The notes beneath the pieces are model-generated. The model did not search any database. It was not told where the DNA came from and worked only from the letters and a program-made list of their open reading frames with translations. A DNA stretch of 14,017 nucleotides from an uncultured Actinomycetes bacterium (GTDB lineage: Bacteria > Actinomycetota > Thermoleophilia > Solirubrobacterales > Solirubrobacteraceae), in NCBI GenBank assembly GCA_937888775.1, contig CALAQT010000471.1, positions 1 to 14,017 on the forward strand, read 5' to 3'. Of the stretch, positions 6,465-12,877 are shown in pieces (the first letter of the stretch is position 1; each line of letters begins with the position of its first letter). Both the position numbers and the translations under genes were made by a program.

Positions 6465-7658
6465 GTGGACCATTCGTCGGAGAACGCTCTTGGTCGCTGC
6501 AGCGTCGCGCTCGTTCACGACTTCCTGCTGGACGTGCGCGGAGCCGAGCGGGTCTTCCTTGAGCTGTGCAATATCTGGCCGCAGGCCGACATCTATACCG
6601 CGGTGTACGACGAGCGCGGAACCGAGGGCAGATTCGCCGACCGCGCGGTGCACACCTCGTTTCTGCAGCGCCTGCGCCCGTCGGCCCGCACGTTTCGGGC
6701 GCTGTTGCCGCTCTACCCGGCGGCGATCGAATCCTTTGATCTGTCGGATTATGACCTCGTCGTGTCCAGCTCGTCCGCCTGGGCTCACGCCGTGCTCTGC
6801 GACGAGCGCTCAGTCCATGTGAGCTACTGCCACAACCCGTTCCGTTACGCGTGGAACGACCGCGACCGGACGCTGGCCCGCCAGCGAGACCCGATCACCC
6901 GCGCCTTCCTGCGGGGCGCCTTCCGGCGCTGGCGCCAGTGGGACTGGATTGCCGCCCAGCGTACTGACCGGTATGTAGCCAACTCGCGCACCACGCAGGC
7001 GAGGATCCGCACCTACTTCGGGCGCGATTCGCTGGTCGTCTATCCGCCGGTCGACACCGCGCGCTTCGCGCCCGGAGCGGTGGACGACCATTACGCGATC
7101 ATCTCCGAGCTGATGCCGCACAAGCAGATCGACGTAGCGATCGCGGCCTTCAACATGCTCCGCCGCCCGCTGATCGTGATCGGGGACGGTCCCGACGCGC
7201 GCCGGCTGCGCCGGCTGGCCGGGCCGACCGTGCAGTTCACCGGTCGGGCCACCGACGCCGAGGTGCCGCAGATCCTCCAGGGCGCGCGAGCCCTGATCGT
7301 GACCTCGACCGAGGAGTTCGGGATTGCGTCGGTCGAGAGCCAGGCCGCCGGGCGTCCGGTGATCGCCCTGCGGGCAGGCGGCTCGCTGGAGACGGTGCTT
7401 GACGGCGTCACGGGCTGCTTCTGGTCAGGCGGCGCCGATCAGCTCGCCGCCGCGGTGCTGCAGTTCGACGACTCGGCAGTGGATCCCCTGGCGTGCACGC
7501 GCAACGCGGCGCGCTTTAACCCGGCCAACTTCCGGCGCGGGCTGCTGGCCGAGATCGAGACCGCTCGCTTGATCGGATCGCGCCGGGCCGTCAATGAGCG
7601 CCAGCCGCTGGCGTCTACCAGGATCGTTCGGCGCGCCGTGAGAGACCCGCACCGCTAG
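6465..7658 (+). CDS. Glycosyltransferase family 4, WbaZ-like
   Basis: This 397-residue GT-B enzyme starts at GTG 6465. The N-terminal half has LVHDFLLDVRGAERVF (16-31), where an acceptor-site loop lies, and YCHNPFRYAWN (121-131), a hallmark of the WbaZ-like GT4 subgroup, whose characterised members are often mannosyltransferases. The C-terminal half has VVYPPVDTARF (191-201), ISELMPHKQIDVAIAAFN with Lys220, and EEFGIASVESQAAGRPVIA, giving the retaining EX7E pair Glu284/Glu291 (or Glu283 as neighbour). It should act in the cytoplasm on a lipid-linked acceptor using a nucleotide sugar; the sugar itself cannot be read from sequence. It is followed after 3 bases by the membrane ligase/polymerase gene, so the two form an operon. 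The lack of a spaced ribosome site plus TAGACT just upstream suggests leaderless expression. Confidence 0.85.
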   Translation: MDHSSENALGRCSVALVHDFLLDVRGAERVFLELCNIWPQADIYTAVYDERGTEGRFADRAVHTSFLQRLRPSARTFRALLPLYPAAIESFDLSDYDLVVSSSSAWAHAVLCDERSVHVSYCHNPFRYAWNDRDRTLARQRDPITRAFLRGAFRRWRQWDWIAAQRTDRYVANSRTTQARIRTYFGRDSLVVYPPVDTARFAPGAVDDHYAIISELMPHKQIDVAIAAFNMLRRPLIVIGDGPDARRLRRLAGPTVQFTGRATDAEVPQILQGARALIVTSTEEFGIASVESQAAGRPVIALRAGGSLETVLDGVTGCFWSGGADQLAAAVLQFDDSAVDPLACTRNAARFNPANFRRGLLAEIETARLIGSRRAVNERQPLASTRIVRRAVRDPHR

Positions 7659-7661
7659 GAG

Positions 7662-9155
7662 ATGCGCTCAGCGTCGCTCAGCGTTGCACGCCTGACGCTG
7701 CTAGCCGGGGCGACGGTCATCGCCTTCTTCAGTGGCGGCTACTTCGACGAGCCGCGCGCCTGGACCGGTGTCGGCGTTTGGGTTACGGTCGTGATCGCCG
7801 CAGTGGCGGGCGCCCGGATTCCGCGCGGCCGCCCGGCGCAGCTTGCGATCGGCGGGCTCGGGCTGCTGGCTGCGTGGACACTGCTCTCGATCCTCTGGGC
7901 GCCGATCGCTGGGAACGCCTACCACGCGGGTCAGATCGCGTTTCTGTATCTCGGCGCGCTTCTGGCTTCCTCGATGCTTCTTCGCGGCCCTGCGCTGCGA
8001 GTCGTCGAGCCCGCGCTCGCAGCCGGTGCGTTGATCGTGATCGGGTACGGGCTCTCGGAGCGCTTGCTCCCCGGCCTGCTGCATTTCGCACGCTCGGTAA
8101 GCGCCGAGGGACGCCTCGAGCAGCCGCTCACCTATTGGAACGCGATGGGCGAGCTGGCAGCGCTCGGCTTCGTGCTGTGCGCCCGCATCGTCGGCGATAT
8201 CACCCGCGCGCGCTGGCTGCGGGCTACGGCCGCGGCCGCGGCCGCGCCGCTCGGCCTGGGGCTGTACATCTCGTTCTCACGTGGGGCGCTGTTCGCCGCC
8301 CTGGCGGGTTTGGTCGCCCTTGTGGCCATCGCGCCCCGACGCGAGCAGCTGTGGGCGACGGGGCACGCGGTCCTCGCCGGAGTATTGGCGGCGCTCTCCT
8401 CGGCGACGTTCAGAGGCGTGACCTCGCTGGCCGGGAGCGTGTCGACGCGGGAGCGCCAGGGCGCGATCGCGCTGGTACTGCTGGTCGTCGTCACTGCGCT
8501 CGCCGGCCTGGCCCACCACCGGTTGGCTCGCCGGGAGGGGGAAGGAGAGCTGAAGGTGCCGCGCCGCGCGCCGCTGCTCGCCCTGATCACGGCCGGTTTG
8601 GCGTTCGCGATCGTGCTCGGCGCGCACGAGAGCAGCCGCGGCTCACAGTCTCTGTCAGGTGGCGCGACGCGGCTGGTCTCGCTCCAGAGCAACCGCTACG
8701 ACTATTGGTCTGTGGCGATCAGGGCCTTTGTGTCGGAGCCCTTGCACGGTGTCGGCGCGGGCGGCTGGAGTGTTTACTGGCTGCGGTGGCGCAGCGTGAA
8801 CGAGGCGGCTCAGGACGCCCACTCGCTGCCGCTTCAGACACTTGCCGAGCTTGGACTGGTCGGCATCGCGATGCTGGGGGCATTCCTCACGGGTCTGATG
8901 CTGGCCGCTCGCCGAGCGTTGCGCGTCAGCCCCGTCGCCGTGGGGTCGATTGCTGGCGTGGTGGTCTACTTTGCGCACGCTCCGCTTGACTGGGACTGGC
9001 AGATGCCGGCCGTCACGCTCGTGGCGATTGCGCTCTGTGGTGCGCTCTTGGCGGCGGCAGATTCCGGCGATGAGCCGGCGCCGGGATTCGGGAATCGCGC
9101 GGCTGTTGCCCGCACGTCAGTCAGACTCGCTGAAGAGGATGTGTGCGGCACCTAG
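7662..9155 (+). CDS. O-antigen ligase/polymerase-like membrane protein (WaaL/Wzy family)
   Basis: The 497-residue product is mostly hydrophobic with about ten to twelve membrane segments. Family features are RLEQPLTYWNAMGELAALG (151-169) after the fourth or fifth segment, FSRGAL (205-210), and a large extracytoplasmic loop. The loop holds SNRYDYWSVAIRAF and PLHGVGAGGW, then DAHSLPLQTLAELGLVG (385-401). That last stretch is the Wzy_C/WaaL signature with the invariant His387. Such proteins transfer or polymerise undecaprenyl-linked glycans on the outer face of the membrane. In a Gram-positive-type cell there is no lipid A, so polymerisation or transfer to another acceptor is more likely than LPS ligation. 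ATG 7662 follows the previous stop after 3 bases; its AGGAG abuts the start codon, an unusually tight spacing. The C-terminal 30 residues are polar. It converges on wzm with a 40-base gap in which only a poor GC-rich stem (9180-9190) is seen. Confidence 0.83.
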   Translation: MRSASLSVARLTLLAGATVIAFFSGGYFDEPRAWTGVGVWVTVVIAAVAGARIPRGRPAQLAIGGLGLLAAWTLLSILWAPIAGNAYHAGQIAFLYLGALLASSMLLRGPALRVVEPALAAGALIVIGYGLSERLLPGLLHFARSVSAEGRLEQPLTYWNAMGELAALGFVLCARIVGDITRARWLRATAAAAAAPLGLGLYISFSRGALFAALAGLVALVAIAPRREQLWATGHAVLAGVLAALSSATFRGVTSLAGSVSTRERQGAIALVLLVVVTALAGLAHHRLARREGEGELKVPRRAPLLALITAGLAFAIVLGAHESSRGSQSLSGGATRLVSLQSNRYDYWSVAIRAFVSEPLHGVGAGGWSVYWLRWRSVNEAAQDAHSLPLQTLAELGLVGIAMLGAFLTGLMLAARRALRVSPVAVGSIAGVVVYFAHAPLDWDWQMPAVTLVAIALCGALLAAADSGDEPAPGFGNRAAVARTSVRLAEEDVCGT

Positions 9156-9195
9156 CCGTGGGGGTAGCCAAACGCCGCGCCCGGCCCGGGTAGAC

Positions 9196-10056
9196 CTACA
9201 GTTCCTCGGCGATCCGCGGCGCCTCGCGCCTGAACACCCAGACCGCGAACACGCAGAGCACGACGATGATCCCAACCGCAAACAGGAGATGGTTGCTGCC
9301 GCCGCCCGCCACTGTGCCCGGGTAGGGCGCATGAGGATTGATGATCCACACCTGGCCGAGCTCGAGGATCGGTGTGAACGGGTTCAGCGAGATGAGCTGA
9401 CCTAGCGTGTGGGAACGCTCAACGGCGACTTGGAGCGGAAACAGCACCGGGGTTGCGTAGAACAGCGCTGTCGTGAACACCGACCAGATGATCCCGATGT
9501 CCCGGAAGCGCGGATACAGCGACGAGACGATCATCGCGACCGCGAGCGTCACCACGAACATCATCGCCAGGATCACCGGGAGCAGCAGCCAGGTCCAGGT
9601 CGGCGAGATACCGAACCCGAGGATGAAGACGAACACGATGATCAGGTTCAGGAGCAGGTTGAACAGCGCGGTCATCACCACCGCCATCGGGATCGCCAGC
9701 CGAGGGAACTGGGTCTTGCGGACGATCCCCTCCTGACTGACGATCGAGGCGACCGCCAGCGTCGATCCCTCCTGGAAGAAGCCGAACAGGACTATGTTGA
9801 AGAGGAGGAACACCGGATAGTGGGGGACCTCCTTGCTGAGATTGACGATGTGGGTGAAGACCTCGACCAGCACCGCGAACAGCATCAGCGGCCGGGCCAC
9901 TGACCACACGTAGCCGAGCGCGGTGCCGAAATAGGTGCGCTTGAACTCGGTTGTGGCCAGCAGCAGCGTTAACTCCCAGAACCGCCCCAGGCCGCCGCTC
10001 AGGGCCCCCGGCCCGCTCACGTCTCGCAGTTCAGGCGTTACAGACTCCGTCGTCAT
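9196..10056 (-). CDS. wzm: ABC-2 type polysaccharide export permease (Wzm-like)
   Basis: The 286-residue product is the usual size for Wzm/TagG permeases. An N-terminal cytoplasmic segment ends in the amphipathic FKRTYFGTALGYVWSVARPL (38-57), typical of this family. Six membrane segments follow at about 56-73, 80-98, 120-147, 155-178, 190-207 and 257-275. FPRLAIP (117-123) and SSLYPRFRDIG (178-188) also fit. Two copies pair with two Wzt ATPases to move a lipid-linked glycan across the membrane. Its ATG overlaps the wzt copy 1 stop (ATGA), so permease and ATPase are made in step. It is the last gene of the minus-strand operon and the only permease in the window, although two wzt genes are present. 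Confidence 0.9.
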   Translation of the reverse strand: MTTESVTPELRDVSGPGALSGGLGRFWELTLLLATTEFKRTYFGTALGYVWSVARPLMLFAVLVEVFTHIVNLSKEVPHYPVFLLFNIVLFGFFQEGSTLAVASIVSQEGIVRKTQFPRLAIPMAVVMTALFNLLLNLIIVFVFILGFGISPTWTWLLLPVILAMMFVVTLAVAMIVSSLYPRFRDIGIIWSVFTTALFYATPVLFPLQVAVERSHTLGQLISLNPFTPILELGQVWIINPHAPYPGTVAGGGSNHLLFAVGIIVVLCVFAVWVFRREAPRIAEEL

Positions 10057-11366
10057 GCCGCTCGCGAGCTTGCCTCGACCGTGGCCGCGACGCTCGCGCG
10101 GACAGACACCATGCCGGGCATCGGGTCGCGGCCAGTGACCAGGAAATCGATCACCCGCAGATCGCGCAACGCATCGTCCCCTCTGTCGCGGCTACGCGAC
10201 ATCGAACACAGCACCGAGTACCGGCCAGGCACGAGCGCTGCAACGATCTCGGCCGACACTCGGACCTGCTGACCGGCCCGGAGCGGAGTAGGCGTTCCGT
10301 CGTCGCGCTCGAGCGCCTGGCCGAACCCGAGCACGGAAACGTCGTCGACGTTGAGCAGCTCGAAACCGAGCGAGGCGGCCGGCAGATCCTGTCGCGCCCG
10401 GGCGATCAGGTTGAAGCGAAAGCCTTGTCCCTGCTCGAGATTCTCGACCCGCCGGCCGTCCAGGTCTTCCAGCCACACGTCGACCAGGTCGACGTCCGGA
10501 CCTGAGCCATCGGAGCCGCCAGGGTCGTGTCCGCCGGCGAAGTTGAGGCGGTAGTAGCGCAGGGCGGCTTCTTCGGGGTCGCCGAGGAAGCGCTGCTCGC
10601 CGTCGTGGATCAGCATCGCGCGGTCGCAGAAGGCTTGGACTGAGGCCATGTCGTGGGTGACGAGCACGAGTGTCTTACCGGCGCTGCGCTTCTCTCGGAA
10701 CACGTCGGTGCATTTCTGGGCGAACGCGGCGTCACCGACGGCGAGGACCTCGTCGACGAGCATTACGTCGGCGTCGGCTTGCACCATGACCGCGAAGGCG
10801 AGGCGGACCATCATGCCCGAGGAGTAGTTCTTGAGCTTGAGGTCCACGAATTCGGCAAGCTCGGCGAAGTCCAGCACGGAGTCCAGGCGCCGGCGGGCTT
10901 CGCGGCGTCCGAGTCCCATCATGACGCCGTTTAGCTCGACGTTCTCGCGGGCGGTCAGCTCGGGGTTAAAGCCGACTCCGAGCTCGATGAACGGCGCCAG
11001 GCGGCCGGCCATCCGGATCCGTCCGGAGTCGGCTCGGTAGATGCTGGCCAGCACTTTGAGCAGCGTGCTCTTGCCCGACCCGTTACGCCCGACGATCCCG
11101 AAGAACTCGCCCTGGTGCACGTCGAAGCTGATCCCGCGCAAGGCCTTTAGCTCGCGGTACTCGATCTGACGCAACGGATGCGTCACCCGCGACCGAATCG
11201 ACGTCGGGCGTCTATCGGGGATCCGGAAGGTCTTATGGAGATCGCGGACCTCTATCACGGCCGGTCCCTGCAGCACTCGCTCCCGTGCCTGCGAACGCTT
11301 GGCGACCAGCCCATCGTCCTCGAGCCCGAACGCGGCTCGCTGGAGTGAGTGTTGGAGGTTCAACAT
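10053..11366 (-). CDS. wzt: ABC transporter ATPase with C-terminal glycan-recognition domain (Wzt-like), copy 1
   Basis: This 437-residue protein has a complete ATPase domain: Walker A GRNGSGKST (93-101), the Wzt-type FIELGVGFNPELTARENV stretch (126-143), signature YSSGMMVRLAFA (181-192), Walker B VMLVDEVLAVGD with Glu206, and the switch His238 in VTHD. Residues about 279-437 form a Wzt_C-like beta-rich domain (VWLED, FRFNL, LVPGRYSVLC), which in known Wzt proteins binds the exported glycan. Residues 60-278 are encoded by DNA identical to wzt copy 2. The ATG at 11366 lies 26 bases after the GT2 stop. GTG 11258 (MIEVRDLHKTF) has AGGGA six bases upstream and matches where Wzt proteins usually begin, so it may be the true start. 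The 36 residues between look coding by third-base GC but match no motif I know. It is coupled to wzm by ATGA. Confidence 0.92.
   Translation of the reverse strand: MLNLQHSLQRAAFGLEDDGLVAKRSQARERVLQGPAVIEVRDLHKTFRIPDRRPTSIRSRVTHPLRQIEYRELKALRGISFDVHQGEFFGIVGRNGSGKSTLLKVLASIYRADSGRIRMAGRLAPFIELGVGFNPELTARENVELNGVMMGLGRREARRRLDSVLDFAELAEFVDLKLKNYSSGMMVRLAFAVMVQADADVMLVDEVLAVGDAAFAQKCTDVFREKRSAGKTLVLVTHDMASVQAFCDRAMLIHDGEQRFLGDPEEAALRYYRLNFAGGHDPGGSDGSGPDVDLVDVWLEDLDGRRVENLEQGQGFRFNLIARARQDLPAASLGFELLNVDDVSVLGFGQALERDDGTPTPLRAGQQVRVSAEIVAALVPGRYSVLCSMSRSRDRGDDALRDLRVIDFLVTGRDPMPGMVSVRASVAATVEASSRAA
10533..11190. repeat. Direct repeat, copy A (ATPase domain of wzt copy 1)
   Basis: Comparing row by row, these 658 bases are identical to 13360-14017 at a constant offset of 2827, with no mismatch or gap seen. 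Identity stops at 10533, where the codons for the Ala-Gly ending the ATPase domain give way to the variable linker. The other boundary is unknown because copy B runs off the window, so the true repeat may be longer than 658 bp. Confidence 0.97.
11265..11269 (-). promoter_or_regulatory. Ribosome-site-like AGGGA inside the wzt copy 1 5' region
   Basis: AGGGA sits six bases before GTG 11258 on the minus strand. If used, it gives a 401-residue Wzt starting MIEVRDLHKTF rather than the 437-residue product from ATG 11366, which has no well-placed ribosome site. Confidence 0.4.
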
Positions 11367-11392
11367 CGGGTCGTCAAGATGCTAAGCCCTTC

Positions 11393-12877
11393 TCAGATGC
11401 GCGAGCGCCAACGCCGGAGACGTTTCTGGGAGAAGCCCTGTGGTGCTGGGATGCTCGCGTCCGCAAGTCCACCCGGGACCCGCCGACGATGCCGCGCGCC
11501 GCTAGCAGTGGCCATCTTCCAGATTACCCCTTGGGCCAGCCCCAGTTCGCTGCCCAGCGTCTCGGTGTGGCCGAGCACCGCTCGCGCCGGGCGCAGCGCA
11601 AGCCACGCGAGAGCGATCAGCGAATGGTCGCAAGCCACAAAACGCTCCAGCACCCGTCGCTTGGAGCCACTCAGGCTCGGCCCGCAGCGGGCGAGCACCG
11701 TCTGGGCCTGCGCCTCCCGGGCCAGGTATCCGTAGAAGTAGGCGGCCCGCCAACCGGTCGCTCGCTGCCTAAACCGAAGCCACGCGCGCAAAGCCCTGAG
11801 CCGTCCGACGGCGGCCGGGCGCTCGCCGTGGGTGACGTCTCCGAACACGGCGCCCGGATGCTGGACGTAGTCGTACAGGGGACGATCGATGTAGGCGACC
11901 CGACCGGCCGCCAGCGCGATAACCGCCAGCCAGGTGTCATGAAACTGAAAACCTGGCGTGTCGGGAAACGGCAGCGCGAGCCCGAGCAATTCTCGCCGGA
12001 ACAGCGTCGCGGCACCCGTGATCGTGTTGGCGACGAGCACGGAGGCGAGGCTGTCGTGGTTGTTGCTGCGCCCCTCCCACAGCGTGTCTCTGAGTACCGC
12101 CCCGTCGGCATCGACCAGCCTTTGGTCGGAATAGACGAGGATCGCGTCACCAATCCCCGCCCGTAGGGTTGCGAGCTTGTCGAGATGCCAGCGGTCGTCC
12201 TGGTCGCACAGCGCCACCAGGCTCGCGGACGGCGGCACCATCTCCAGTGCCCGCTCGAAGTTTCGATAGAAGCCGAGGCGCTGCTCGGAGCGCGAGATCG
12301 CGAACCGGCGATCCTCGCCGATGATTTCGAGGATCTGCGCGAAGCGCTCGGGGCTCGAGCAGTCGTCGCTGATCAAGCAGATCCAGCGATCGTCAGCCTG
12401 GCCCCGCAAGGACTCGATCTGCACCTCCAGCAGCTTCATGTCGGGCTCGAAGGTCGCCATGCAGACCACGAGCGTCTCCAGATCCGAGCGGGCGGGTTCG
12501 GCGCTCGTTGCTGGCGGTGCCTCGCGCGCGACGACGTCGATCCGGCCGACCTCGGTCCGGCGCTCGTTTCCGTCGCTCAGGCGTGCGCGCAGCTCGATCA
12601 CGATCGTGCCCGGCGCCGCCGAGGCGCCGACCGGCACCGTGCCCCAGAAGCCGCTGTAGAGAACGTCCGGCGTGGAGCCGAGCCGCGCGCCGGCGGCCCG
12701 GTCGGGTCGGGGCATGCCGAAAGCCGAGACCCGGTGCGCCACGCCGTCGACGACGATCTCCAGGTGCTCGATTGAGCCCTCGGTGTCAAAGCACCGGCCG
12801 ACGCAGAACACCGCTGTCGCGCTCCCGTCCGGGAGCCTGCTCGGCAGGTCGCGCTCCAGTTCGACGACGAAGGTCAA
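11393..12877 (-). CDS. Glycosyltransferase family 2 with N-terminal beta-rich accessory domain
   Basis: The 494-residue product begins at a TTG that overlaps the wzt copy 2 stop (TTGA). Residues 1-116 alternate hydrophobic and polar residues with an RVSAFGMPRPD motif and YSGFW (74-78), resembling a small beta-sandwich; I do not recognise a named family. From about 134 a GT2 domain follows: TLVVCMATFEPD (135-146), the nucleotide-site ICLISDDCSSPE (166-177), metal-binding DQDD at 225-228 in ALCDQDDRWHLDKL, SNNHDSLASV, and FHDTW (312-316) near the probable catalytic region. This arrangement resembles rhamnosyl- or galactosyltransferase-type GT2 enzymes; the sugar is not readable. The last 130 residues are Arg/Ala-rich helices. 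Lying between two wzt copies, it probably makes or caps the glycan that one of them recognises. It may be co-transcribed from wzt copy 2 through wzm. Confidence 0.83.
   Translation of the reverse strand: MTFVVELERDLPSRLPDGSATAVFCVGRCFDTEGSIEHLEIVVDGVAHRVSAFGMPRPDRAAGARLGSTPDVLYSGFWGTVPVGASAAPGTIVIELRARLSDGNERRTEVGRIDVVAREAPPATSAEPARSDLETLVVCMATFEPDMKLLEVQIESLRGQADDRWICLISDDCSSPERFAQILEIIGEDRRFAISRSEQRLGFYRNFERALEMVPPSASLVALCDQDDRWHLDKLATLRAGIGDAILVYSDQRLVDADGAVLRDTLWEGRSNNHDSLASVLVANTITGAATLFRRELLGLALPFPDTPGFQFHDTWLAVIALAAGRVAYIDRPLYDYVQHPGAVFGDVTHGERPAAVGRLRALRAWLRFRQRATGWRAAYFYGYLAREAQAQTVLARCGPSLSGSKRRVLERFVACDHSLIALAWLALRPARAVLGHTETLGSELGLAQGVIWKMATASGARHRRRVPGGLADASIPAPQGFSQKRLRRWRSRI

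Noticed and set aside
7778..8989. 403-codon plus-strand frame inside the ligase-like gene
   Set aside because: Arg-rich alternative frame; the overlapping frame has membrane segments and the Wzy_C signature.
9156..9195. Terminator between the ligase-like gene and wzm
   Set aside because: Only a 4-bp GC stem with a 3-base loop (9180-9190) and no T-run; too weak to call.
10533..11190. Repeat as part of an insertion sequence or mobile element
   Set aside because: The repeated DNA is the ATPase-coding part of wzt itself; no transposase, terminal inverted repeats or target duplications are seen.
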